This document shows, one piece after another, positions 19,473-28,810 of a DNA stretch of 64,000 bases. The DNA comes from Candidatus Heimdallarchaeota archaeon (lineage in GTDB: Archaea; Asgardarchaeota; Heimdallarchaeia; Heimdallarchaeales; Heimdallarchaeaceae). Position 1 is the stretch's first letter, and each line of letters begins with the position of its first letter. Both the position numbers and the translations under genes were made by a program. The stretch lies in contig JAUVXV010000009.1 in NCBI GenBank assembly GCA_030603365.1, forward strand, positions 62,001 to 126,000. The letters are read 5' to 3'. The notes under the pieces were generated by a model. The model ran no database searches. It was not told the DNA's origin and worked only from the letters and a program-made list of their open reading frames with translations.

Positions 19473-20132
19473 TTGGACAAAAATGAGTTTTTATCCAATG
19501 TTCAGAAAAAAGTTGGTAATTTCAGGGATTTAGCTGTATTCAATCAAAGTTATATTCGTCCCAATGTTATCTACCGTTCTTCTTCACCAATTCCTCATCA
19601 GTCACCTGAGCTTCTTGAAGAATTTAAAGAACTAGGGATAAACAGTATTATTGATCTGAGATCAGCTATTGAGATAGGCCATGCTACCTATGATGATGAT
19701 TTTTTGAAAACTATCAATTATTATTGGGTACATATCGATATCTCTATACCTCCTGATGTGATACTGAGAGAAGGACAAAGTGAACTTACATTTTACAAGC
19801 AATTTTGTTGGTACACCTTATTTTATAATAAACAACAGATTAGAAGAGTATTCGATATTCTTTCTCGTTCAGAGAACTTGGCAACAGTTATTCATTGTCA
19901 TGCAGGTCGAGATAGAACTGGAGTAATATCTAGCTTAATTTTATTGCTTCTAAATGCTCCTGAACCGAATATCATCCAAGATTATCTCGCAACAGATGAA
20001 TTTACTCTAAGTGAAGATATTGAATACATTGTTGGTGAGATTAACAAGCTAGGTGGGATTATGGAATACTTAGTCAGTTGTGGTTTACAGGAGGAAACTT
20101 TGGAAGGAATGATTGAACAACTCCGTCCTTAA
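19473..20132 (+). CDS. Tyrosine/serine protein phosphatase (Y_phosphatase3-like)
   Basis: VIHCHAGRDRTGVISSLIL (CX5R P-loop), YRSSSP. Confidence 0.9.
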   Translation: MDKNEFLSNVQKKVGNFRDLAVFNQSYIRPNVIYRSSSPIPHQSPELLEEFKELGINSIIDLRSAIEIGHATYDDDFLKTINYYWVHIDISIPPDVILREGQSELTFYKQFCWYTLFYNKQQIRRVFDILSRSENLATVIHCHAGRDRTGVISSLILLLLNAPEPNIIQDYLATDEFTLSEDIEYIVGEINKLGGIMEYLVSCGLQEETLEGMIEQLRP

Positions 20133-20206
20133 ATTAAGTGAAACTGTTTTCATATTCCAAAAGAGTTATTTGATACTTATTCTAATCCTACATATCGTTG
20201 TTCTAA

Positions 20207-21592
20207 ATGGATTTGAAAAGAATGAATGATGCTGTAAATGAGAGTGTGATTCTAGTTGATGAAAATATCCTATCCTATCCAGTTATAACATCAAAAATGA
20301 AAGTTATTCTTCTGCTTATATCTGCATTTGGTACTGCAGCTAGAATGATTGGACGAATGTTTGTAGAAATGTATGCTGTGGTTATTGGTTCTTCTAAAAC
20401 TGCTATTTCATTGATTACTTCAATTAGGAATTTGATTACATTAGCTTTTCAATCCTCTTTTGGAAGAATATCTGATTTCTTGGGAAGAAAAGTCATGATT
20501 CTCATTGGTCTTTTTGGAGCAGGGATCTCTCTAGCCTTATTCCCATTAATACGAAACCAGTGGGTTTTGGTAGTAGGAGTATTCTTTTTTTCTCTTTGTT
20601 TTGCAATTTATAACCCCTCTTTCACAGCTTTGATTGGCGATTTGACAAAAAAAGAAAACAGAGCAGGATTATTTAGTCTCTTAACACTTGTGGGTTCTCT
20701 AGCTTCTTTTATAGGACTTCTTCTTATAGGTGAATTGAGTGATTTAGTTCAACCTCATTTAACTCAATACAGTCATATACATCTGTCTTCAATGGGGGAT
20801 TTAATTCTTTCTTATACCAAATTTGGGTATGGGTTTGAATCTGATTTTTTGAGTGTTTTTCAGCACAATCAGTATTCGGTTATCCTTTATTTAGCAGCAT
20901 GTCTCTTCATCATTACTGGAATAATCAGTGTCCTCTTAACTGATCCACCTACTGAAAAATTAGCAGAGAGATCTGTCCTTTCCTTTACACCATTGAAGGA
21001 AAACAAAAGATTCAGACGTTTTGTAATCGTTGGTTCAACAATGGGTTTTGTTATGTCTCTTGGTTGGCCTATCTTTCCATTTGTGAGAGTTAACTATGCA
21101 ACACCGAAAGAGAATACTTGGATATGGGCTACATTTAGTATTGTTATGATGCTTACACTTCTTATAACAAGACCTTTTATAGATAAAATGAAAAGAAAAT
21201 GGGCATTGTTCATTGGTCGTTGTTTTATGTTTTTCATACCTTTGAATCTAGCTTTAACAGCGATGTATCTGCCAACTTGGTGGTTTATGGCGATAGGTGC
21301 AGGAATTAGCGGATTTGGTAATTCATTTTATTTTGTTGCAGAAAGCAGTTATGCTCTAGATTGTGCTCCTGAGAAAGAAAAAGGTACTTACACAGGTTTG
21401 TTTTATCTATTTCTTGGGATAGCAACTTTCTTCGGATCATTATTATCTGGACTTCTAGCTGATTTGGTAGAAAATTATCTAGGAGAACTTAATACAATAA
21501 TTTTATTCTTATGGATAATAACAGGAGCAAGATTCTTAGCTTCTTTTGGTTTTCTCTTTCTAAAAGAACCGATGAACACCAGGAATGGTTGA
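20207..21592 (+). CDS. Major facilitator superfamily transporter
   Basis: Multiple TM helices; FGRISDFLGRKVMILIG MFS loop motif. Confidence 0.87.
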   Translation: MDLKRMNDAVNESVILVDENILSYPVITSKMKVILLLISAFGTAARMIGRMFVEMYAVVIGSSKTAISLITSIRNLITLAFQSSFGRISDFLGRKVMILIGLFGAGISLALFPLIRNQWVLVVGVFFFSLCFAIYNPSFTALIGDLTKKENRAGLFSLLTLVGSLASFIGLLLIGELSDLVQPHLTQYSHIHLSSMGDLILSYTKFGYGFESDFLSVFQHNQYSVILYLAACLFIITGIISVLLTDPPTEKLAERSVLSFTPLKENKRFRRFVIVGSTMGFVMSLGWPIFPFVRVNYATPKENTWIWATFSIVMMLTLLITRPFIDKMKRKWALFIGRCFMFFIPLNLALTAMYLPTWWFMAIGAGISGFGNSFYFVAESSYALDCAPEKEKGTYTGLFYLFLGIATFFGSLLSGLLADLVENYLGELNTIILFLWIITGARFLASFGFLFLKEPMNTRNG

Positions 21593-21749
21593 AATTTTTG
21601 TAATTCAAGCCCTCAATGGATATTAAAGAGTAAAAGAACCAGTAAATTCTTGCCTTGGTTTACAAAGAAGAAATGAGAGAATAATTCTATCTCTTCCTTC
21701 TCTATCTTGCGTATTCGAAAAGTAATTAAATACTTGAGATGGATATATT

Positions 21750-22028
21750 TTGTCGGAAATGTTCTTTAGAAAAACCCCCCAACCAAATTATAGACGCGAA
21801 GAATCTTCAGAAACTGATACAGATACGCATCTTAAAGGACATTATTTTAGACACTCTCTCGAACTAAGGGAATTGGAATTTCAATCCCAAGAATATCAAA
21901 AGTTAGCTGAACGATTGATAAGGGAAGGACAGCTTGGACCTGTTAATGAAATTAACAGAGAAAGAGCTAAATGTAATGCAAGGATTACTGAGTTGAGAGA
22001 ACTTTTACTCAAGATGCAAGGTGTGTAA
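21750..22028 (+). CDS. Small hypothetical protein (coiled-coil)
   Basis: ORF in otherwise empty intergenic space, heptad-rich. Confidence 0.45.
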   Translation: MSEMFFRKTPQPNYRREESSETDTDTHLKGHYFRHSLELRELEFQSQEYQKLAERLIREGQLGPVNEINRERAKCNARITELRELLLKMQGV

Positions 22029-22093
22029 AATCTTTTTAATTGCATATGTTTATAATTATTCTTGCTCAATGAAGTTTCAGAATTAAAAATTGA

Positions 22094-23299
22094 GTGATGA
22101 TAAATATGAGTATAGGATTTTGCACCCATTGTGGTGCCCGACTTGCTGAGCAAGCTGATTTCTGTAATAATTGTGGCGCACAGATTGAGATGATTAATGG
22201 AGTTCCGGCTGCAAAGCCAATAAAAACTGATCCTTATCCGGATTCAGCTCCTCCAACACAACCTGTCACCTCTGCTCAAACTTATGTTCCACCCAAGGGA
22301 CCTAGACCTATAAAGCAGCGTCCTAAGATAATTGGTTTTGCTGTTGGAGCAATCTTTCTAATAACCATACCTTTTATTGTCTTTGCTGCACTTGGTTTCT
22401 TGAATTTCACTCTTATTGGAACATTGGATTTTGAGGTTGATTCTTTTGCTGAAACTAATGTAATTCTAGATATTGATAATGACGTTGGTTCAGTTGAAAT
22501 ATATTATGACCCCACCCTTACTAATCTTTTTGAAGCAACTCTGGATGTTTGGGGAAGACCTGGATCGGAAATAGCTGATGCTGTTAATTTTGAACTTACG
22601 AATTATACTGTAGATGCTATTACAGTTAGTTTTGTATCTGGAGATAGAGTTTTCTGGTACTGGGATAAGCAAACCTTCAACTACGATATTGTAATATATA
22701 TCCATCCAACCGCAGTTGTAGATTATGATATAGATGCAGGAACTGGGTCGATATCATTAGACACAGATTCAGAAGATAATCTTGTAATAGAGAATATTTT
22801 CTTAAATTCAGGTACAGGTACACTTACTTTAGATATGGCAGGTTCAGTAAACAGTTCTGTTGAAGATTTGTACATCAATACTGGTACTGGCAGTATAAAT
22901 GCTAATTTAGGTACTTCAACAAGTTTGAACACTTCTGAAGTACTAATACAAACAGGAACTGGAACCATTACTTTTGCTTATGAGGATCTAATTGTTAATG
23001 GTGACATAACATGGGTTTTGGATACTGGTACAGGTTCCATTTATATGGATATCACACAAAATGTGGTGTTGCCCTTTCCTTATGAAACAATTATTCTAGC
23101 TGAATCAGGTACAGGAAGCATTAGTTTAGCTTTAACCTTAGACTCTTCAATAGGGTATAGTGTTACAGCTACTACTGGTACAGGATCGATTAATGTTTTT
23201 GGTTCTGAAAATGATTATGAATCTGCAAACTATGATACAGCTGACAATATCTATACTATTATACTTGATACTGGAACAGGAAGTATAACAGCTACCTAA
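22094..23299 (+). CDS. Zinc-ribbon / TM / DUF4097-like beta-solenoid surface protein with 8 GTGS repeats
   Basis: FCTHCGARLAEQADFCNNCGAQI zinc ribbon, one TM helix, then 8 copies of xGTG[ST][IL]. Confidence 0.8.
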   Translation: MMINMSIGFCTHCGARLAEQADFCNNCGAQIEMINGVPAAKPIKTDPYPDSAPPTQPVTSAQTYVPPKGPRPIKQRPKIIGFAVGAIFLITIPFIVFAALGFLNFTLIGTLDFEVDSFAETNVILDIDNDVGSVEIYYDPTLTNLFEATLDVWGRPGSEIADAVNFELTNYTVDAITVSFVSGDRVFWYWDKQTFNYDIVIYIHPTAVVDYDIDAGTGSISLDTDSEDNLVIENIFLNSGTGTLTLDMAGSVNSSVEDLYINTGTGSINANLGTSTSLNTSEVLIQTGTGTITFAYEDLIVNGDITWVLDTGTGSIYMDITQNVVLPFPYETIILAESGTGSISLALTLDSSIGYSVTATTGTGSINVFGSENDYESANYDTADNIYTIILDTGTGSITAT

Positions 23300-23331
23300 G
23301 AATAAGGGATAATTCCCTTTTTACTTATTTT

Positions 23332-23763
23332 TTATAATTTATCGATTAATTCTTTTGCAATGAGACTTGCTGTTTCAACTGCTTGATCACAGCTTGCTTT
23401 TCTTTTGGGATGATCCACATCTATTGAACCATCTGGCAAGAAGAAATCTTTCAAAATTTCTCTACAATAGAGCGTTCCATTTTTTTCCATAAATTTATCT
23501 TTAAATGCCCTAAACACTTCCTTCTTCTTTTCATCTTCAATATTCTTCTCGACTAGTAATGTACTTATTGCTGCTAACGCTCCTGTAACTGCACCACAAA
23601 TAGATCTCTCTCCAGTTCCACCTCCAAATGGCAATAAAGCTTTATCTAAAATCTCTGAAAGATTTTGATAATTATAATAATCCAAAATCCCTCTAGCAGC
23701 TGCTCTAGCGCAATTAAAATCATTTTCCCAATATTTCCTAGTCTCGTCAACAATATTCTTCAT
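23332..23763 (-). CDS. C_GCAxxG_C_C family redox-type protein
   Basis: NCARAAARGIL..LPFGGGTGERSICGAVTGALAAI and a C-terminal conserved Cys. Confidence 0.8.
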   Translation of the reverse strand: MKNIVDETRKYWENDFNCARAAARGILDYYNYQNLSEILDKALLPFGGGTGERSICGAVTGALAAISTLLVEKNIEDEKKKEVFRAFKDKFMEKNGTLYCREILKDFFLPDGSIDVDHPKRKASCDQAVETASLIAKELIDKL

Positions 23764-23812
23764 TCTAACAGAGTGCTATATGCTTGTTCTTTAAGAATTT
23801 CTGAATGGATAT

Positions 23813-23980
23813 TTAAAAAATAGGTTCTCCACAACTATTACAAAACTCAGATCCCTCTTCTAGTTTTTTTCCACAATGGATGCAAAAGCTTGGTTCCATA
23901 TTATCACAAACAAATAAAAGAACCTCTTCATATATAGTGCTTTCAGAATCAAGGATCTTTTCTAATTCAATCGTTTTCAT
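23813..23980 (-). CDS. 55-aa zinc-ribbon microprotein (not in supplied ORF track)
   Basis: Manual translation MKTIELEKILDSESTIYEEVLLFVCDNMEPSFCIHCGKKLEEGSEFCNSCGEPIF*; two CxxC knuckles; overlaps end of the upstream gene by 14 nt. Confidence 0.72.
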   Translation of the reverse strand: MKTIELEKILDSESTIYEEVLLFVCDNMEPSFCIHCGKKLEEGSEFCNSCGEPIF

Positions 23981-24581
23981 GTGATAAATGATTAGTATCG
24001 TTGAATTTTATTATGTTTATTTTTCCATTTGGGTATAATTTTATATGAGAAACGGAGCATGGTTCTACATAAAAATCCCAATAATGAGAAGGATGGGTTT
24101 CTGTTAAGTATACAAATATCAAGTTAATAGCAGCTCCATGACTTACCAAAACGACTTTCTCCTCTTCTTGTTCCCTTAATCTTAGAAATAGTCTATGAAT
24201 CCTATCTAATACTTGATAAAAAGTTTCTCCACCTGGAATTAAAACATCATTAGGGTTAGTTTTCCATTTTTCCATTAATGCCCTATGAAAAACATCACTG
24301 CCTTTTTTTCCTTCCCAATCACCAAAAGAAATATCCAGAAGATATGGTTCTTCTATAAATCGAGCTTTGTCTTGATGGCTTTTTATCTCTTCAGCTGTAA
24401 CTTTAGCCCGTGATAACCTGCTGTAATAGATTACATCTACAGGAATTTTGGATAATACTTCTCCTACTTCTTTAGCATGCTGAACTCCTAGTTCTGACAA
24501 TGAAACGTCTACTCTACCTCTAATTCGTTCCTCCCCTAAATTAAATGCTGTTTCTCCATGTCTGACAATATAGATTTCCAT
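23967..24581 (-). CDS. Histidine phosphatase (phosphoglycerate mutase-like)
   Basis: MEIYIVRHGETAFNLGEERIRGRVD and VLVSHGAAINLI. Confidence 0.92.
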   Translation of the reverse strand: MEIYIVRHGETAFNLGEERIRGRVDVSLSELGVQHAKEVGEVLSKIPVDVIYYSRLSRAKVTAEEIKSHQDKARFIEEPYLLDISFGDWEGKKGSDVFHRALMEKWKTNPNDVLIPGGETFYQVLDRIHRLFLRLREQEEEKVVLVSHGAAINLIFVYLTETHPSHYWDFYVEPCSVSHIKLYPNGKINIIKFNDTNHLSHEND

Positions 24582-24647
24582 TTTTTACCACAAAATTTGT
24601 CTTTTAGGACGAAACAATATTATAGTTCTTGAATATTTCTCAATTAG

Positions 24648-25484
24648 ATGCATGAATTCATGAATAAAGAATGGATGAATGATTATGAGAAAAACTATTC
24701 TCTCTATAAGAAGGAATGGGATTTCCATTATCAGCAAATAAGCGATTTTATTCACTCTTGTTTACCTCATAGAGTTAGTCACTGGGGTTTTATAGGCGTA
24801 ACTAATACTATCCCTGAAATTGATTCAAGAATATTGCATAGAATCTCAAAAATCACTCTTTTAGACATAAATGATGAAGCTTTAAAACGGGCAAGAATCC
24901 ATCTAGCTTCCGTATTTGAATTTCCTAATGTTGTGGTTCAGAGGTTTGATAATACTTGTGGTTTAATGGAACAGATATTAGATGTTTTTACTCAATCTGA
25001 CAACCAAGAGACATCTGAAAAGAAACTATTAGAATATCTAAATGATATAGAAATTTCAAAGGATTTAGTATATCCAAACTCCCAGGAAAACAACAGAAAG
25101 TATGATTTTATTACTCATCTGGGTATAATGGACTACTATCTAATGCCAGTATTCACCAAATATTGTTCTTCTTTTCAAAAGAATAATGATGAATTCTATC
25201 AAGTAATGAAGAAACTCAATGATTTTTCTGTTAGAATCTCTTTAGGATTTTTACATCATATGCTGGATAAAAATGGACAACTTATTATCTCCACTCCAAT
25301 TTCAAGAGCACCTGAAGGAGATCCGTGTAACCGTTCTCTATTTTGGTTAACACCTATTGAAGATATAATAGAGGAAAGTGGATTCATAATACAAAATAGA
25401 ACATCACATAAGTGGGATGAATTTCCTGTTGAAGGGGGACATTTCCATCAAATATTGAATGTTTCTTGTGTAAAAAAGAGATAA
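24648..25484 (+). CDS. Putative SAM-dependent methyltransferase-like protein
   Basis: Rossmann-like WGFIGVTNTIPEI / KITLLDINDEALKRARIHL. Confidence 0.55.
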   Translation: MHEFMNKEWMNDYEKNYSLYKKEWDFHYQQISDFIHSCLPHRVSHWGFIGVTNTIPEIDSRILHRISKITLLDINDEALKRARIHLASVFEFPNVVVQRFDNTCGLMEQILDVFTQSDNQETSEKKLLEYLNDIEISKDLVYPNSQENNRKYDFITHLGIMDYYLMPVFTKYCSSFQKNNDEFYQVMKKLNDFSVRISLGFLHHMLDKNGQLIISTPISRAPEGDPCNRSLFWLTPIEDIIEESGFIIQNRTSHKWDEFPVEGGHFHQILNVSCVKKR

Positions 25485-25519
25485 GAGAGGAGTAATATGA
25501 GAGTGTGAACTCCCATACT

Positions 25520-26587
25520 TCAAGCAACTTTATTTCTCCTAAAGACCAAAACTAAACCAGTTAATATCAAGAAGCTTATTGCTGAAACAATCAGAAGCTC
25601 ATTTTGAGACACTAAGGGGAGATTTACCCAAGAACCTATTAGTGGATCAATTGTTGGTGAGTCTAATCCTGTTAATATGCCAGATAAGCCAATTTTTGGA
25701 TCATGAATGATATCACTTCCTCTCGGATAGTTAAAATACATTCTGTAGTCTTCTCCATCGTATTCCAGAGGAGTTACTTTTACTTCATATTCAACATCAT
25801 CTACTGTTACTGTTTCTATCCAAGAGAAGAATCCACTGTAATCGGCTAGATTTACTTCTATCTCGTGTTCATCATCCGAATAACCATATTCTTCATCTTC
25901 TGTCTCTTCATCATCTTCATAATCAACATCTAGTTCAGACTCGAGTTCTACTTTGAGAGCTAGTTGTGTGTCAAGCTCATCATAATCAAAATCATGAATA
26001 CCGATGTCTATTTTCATCTGAGTAGGAGCTATAACAACTCCAGAAATATTTGCAAAATCACCTGTAATATAAAGTGTAGAAGTAAATATGTCATCTGTTG
26101 TTTCGATAAAGAAAACATGAACTGTTTCATTATCAATTGTTTCAGTAGTATAGATTATAGGCTTGAAATCATCAAGTTCGAGGGTTTTAATCACATCATC
26201 TGATGCATTATAAATCCCATCTGAACTGAGATCTCTAAATTCAATGATTTCAGTGAACCTCACTTCGAATTCTATTTCAGTTTCTAGCGTATCATTGTCC
26301 TCTTCAAACTCTAATTCAATCACTAAACCATCTGACCCAACTGTAACCTGAATCTGGAATTCATTGTCTATACCGTTATTTTCTATTGAAGACGAGATTG
26401 TGACTTCATATGGAGCATATTCAATATCGACTTCTCTCCTATTTTCATCTTCAGTTTCATCATCTATTCCATCTTCATCTTCATCTTCATGTGCGGTTAC
26501 TGGCAAGTAAAGAAATGCAGAAAACACTAAAACTACTATTAATCCTCCTAAGAATAGTTTTTGTTTGTTTAGTAGTTTCGATTTCAT
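25520..26587 (-). CDS. Acidic exported protein, EF-hand/dockerin-like loop, C-terminal TM anchor (paralogue 1)
   Basis: Signal peptide, DEDEDGIDDETEDEN, DLSSDGIYNASDDVI, C-terminal LVFRRNKVA anchor. Confidence 0.75.
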   Translation of the reverse strand: MKSKLLNKQKLFLGGLIVVLVFSAFLYLPVTAHEDEDEDGIDDETEDENRREVDIEYAPYEVTISSSIENNGIDNEFQIQVTVGSDGLVIELEFEEDNDTLETEIEFEVRFTEIIEFRDLSSDGIYNASDDVIKTLELDDFKPIIYTTETIDNETVHVFFIETTDDIFTSTLYITGDFANISGVVIAPTQMKIDIGIHDFDYDELDTQLALKVELESELDVDYEDDEETEDEEYGYSDDEHEIEVNLADYSGFFSWIETVTVDDVEYEVKVTPLEYDGEDYRMYFNYPRGSDIIHDPKIGLSGILTGLDSPTIDPLIGSWVNLPLVSQNELLIVSAISFLILTGLVLVFRRNKVA

Positions 26588-26727
26588 TTTTCTGTCACCA
26601 GATTTCTGCTTAATCCTATTTTATATAGAGTAAATAAATAGCTTAGCTTATAATATTCTGTAGTTTTAATTATAATTTTCTGTAGAATCATGTTCTAACG
26701 TCCTAAAAAGAAAAAAAAGAAGAGATA

Positions 26728-27774
26728 TTATCTCTTAAATCTTTTACGAAAGACTAAAACTAAACTAGTAAGTGTTAGTATAGTAGCAGCTGATATGATT
26801 AGTAAATTGTTATCTCCTAAGAAGGAAGTATTAATCTGAAGTAGGTTAGATACACCAATTTTAGGATCATGAATGATTTCTGTACCTCTTGGATAGTTTA
26901 GATACATTTTGTTCTCTTCCAAAACCATTTCTAAAGGAGTAACTTTAACATCTACTTCTACACCATCGACCATTGCTGTTTCAATCCAAGAGAAGAATCC
27001 AGCATATTGCTCTAAACTAATTTCTATTTCCAGTTCATCTTCTGCATGGCCATATTCTTCATCTTCAGTCTCATCATCTTCCTCATAATCGACTTCTTGT
27101 TCTGATTCAAATTGAACTTTAAGTGCTAGTTGAGTATCAAGTTCAGTATAATTGAAGTTATGAATCCCCACATCTACCTTCACTTGCGTTGGAGCTACTA
27201 TAACACCTTCAATATCAGCAAATTCACCTGTGGCATAAAGAGTAGCAGTAAATACTTTATCTGTAGTTTCAACAAACAGAACATGTACTGTTGCATTGTT
27301 TATTATTTCGACTGTATATTGAATGGGTTTGAAATCATCTAGTTTTAACACTTGAATTACCTCGTCTGAATCATTATAGATTCCATCTGCATTGAGATCT
27401 CTAAATTCAACAATTTCTCTGATTTTAACTTGAAATTCTATCTCTGTTTCAACTGTGTCGTTGTCTTCCTCAAATTCTAATTCAAGTATTAGACCATCAG
27501 ACCCAACTTTAACCTGAACTTGGAATTCATTTTCTATTCCATTATTTTGTATCGAAGATTCTATCTGTACTTCATAATCAGAATATTCAACATGAACTTC
27601 TCGTTCGTTTTCATCTTCTATTCCATCTTCTATTCCATCATCATCTTCATCATCACCATCACTGTCTGCTAAAGCAGGCATGTACATGAAAGATGAGATG
27701 ACTAATATTGCTACTAAACCACTCAAAAGCAGTTTTTGTTTGTATTTCAGTTGTGCTTTCATTGTTTTGAACAC
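26728..27774 (-). CDS. Acidic exported protein, EF-hand/dockerin-like loop, C-terminal TM anchor (paralogue 2)
   Basis: Extensive similarity over its length to the 25520-26587 product; DLNADGIYNDSDEVI; LVFRKRFKR tail. Confidence 0.75.
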   Translation of the reverse strand: MFKTMKAQLKYKQKLLLSGLVAILVISSFMYMPALADSDGDDEDDDGIEDGIEDENEREVHVEYSDYEVQIESSIQNNGIENEFQVQVKVGSDGLILELEFEEDNDTVETEIEFQVKIREIVEFRDLNADGIYNDSDEVIQVLKLDDFKPIQYTVEIINNATVHVLFVETTDKVFTATLYATGEFADIEGVIVAPTQVKVDVGIHNFNYTELDTQLALKVQFESEQEVDYEEDDETEDEEYGHAEDELEIEISLEQYAGFFSWIETAMVDGVEVDVKVTPLEMVLEENKMYLNYPRGTEIIHDPKIGVSNLLQINTSFLGDNNLLIISAATILTLTSLVLVFRKRFKR

Positions 27775-27924
27775 CTTTTTTCTTGTGGCTTAAATTGCTG
27801 AAACGCTCAATAAATAGATTAACTTATTCCGAATTGTAGTTCGGGCTACAAAATGAGGTATATTTAACTACACTTTTCTGTAGGAACAAAGTTTTACAAT
27901 CTCTAACTAATTTTCTTAATATGT

Positions 27925-28758
27925 TTACAAAAGAATGAAAATGAGGGTGAAAATTTGAGCATAACTTACAATCATAGCAATAAGTGCAGATTTCTCAACT
28001 GAAAGCTCTTTTATTTCTCCAACTGCAGTAATTATAATCAAGAAACTCCAGATTTGAAAAACTCCATGAAGAATTAGAAGCACTATTGATGGCACAACTA
28101 TTGCTGTTCCACTAGCCCAACCTATGATGCCAACAATCACTGTAAATAGAAATGAAGGTAAGAAAATTAGATTTGTTACGTTGATCAATGGAAATGTATT
28201 CTTATTTTTCTTGAAAGCGAATCTACTTAGAATTTCTGTGAAACCTGCGATAAATATCCAACTTCCAAGAAGACTGATATAACCAAGCCACAGAGGAACT
28301 TCATAGGAGATAACGAAGTTTCCAACAATAAGTATTTTACTTCCCCATCCAATGAACACACTTATTCCTGCTAGAATAACAAATTCAATTAATGCATGAA
28401 CAGGATTTTTTGCAAAGAATCTAATCAATGGAGCTAGACTAAATTTCCATATGCTGAATACTTTAGGTTTTTCAGTTTCTTCAAAAACCTCATATTCTGG
28501 TTTTTCCTTGCCCTTGAGGATATTTAGAGCTTTTACGCCATCTTCTGATAAGAAATACTTCTTATTATCCCCTTGATATACGAACTGTTTCATCTGACGA
28601 AGATGATGATAAAGAGGACCAGATTTAAGCTCGAAAGTTTCTGTAAGGTCAGTATATGTCGCTCCCCCTATTTCTTCAATGAACTCAAGAATCCTTCTCC
28701 TAATTGGATTAGAAAGAGCAGTAAACAATGCTTCTTCAATTTTAGAATCTTGAGACAT
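27925..28758 (-). CDS. ArsR-like winged-helix regulator with C-terminal multi-TM domain
   Basis: ALFTALSNPIRRRILEFIEEIGGATYTDLTETFELKSGPLYHHLRQM followed by several TM helices. Confidence 0.82.
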   Translation of the reverse strand: MSQDSKIEEALFTALSNPIRRRILEFIEEIGGATYTDLTETFELKSGPLYHHLRQMKQFVYQGDNKKYFLSEDGVKALNILKGKEKPEYEVFEETEKPKVFSIWKFSLAPLIRFFAKNPVHALIEFVILAGISVFIGWGSKILIVGNFVISYEVPLWLGYISLLGSWIFIAGFTEILSRFAFKKNKNTFPLINVTNLIFLPSFLFTVIVGIIGWASGTAIVVPSIVLLILHGVFQIWSFLIIITAVGEIKELSVEKSALIAMIVSYAQIFTLIFILL

Positions 28759-28810
28759 ATCTATCAACACTATGTAATATTTTGTAGTCTCTCATAATAT
28801 TTAGACTTTT

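Noticed and set aside
22739-23290. DNA-level tandem repeat or CRISPR-like array
   Set aside because: The recurring ggtacaggtagtat-like units are codons for protein-level GTGS repeats inside an ORF; unit spacing and sequence vary, with no unique-spacer structure.
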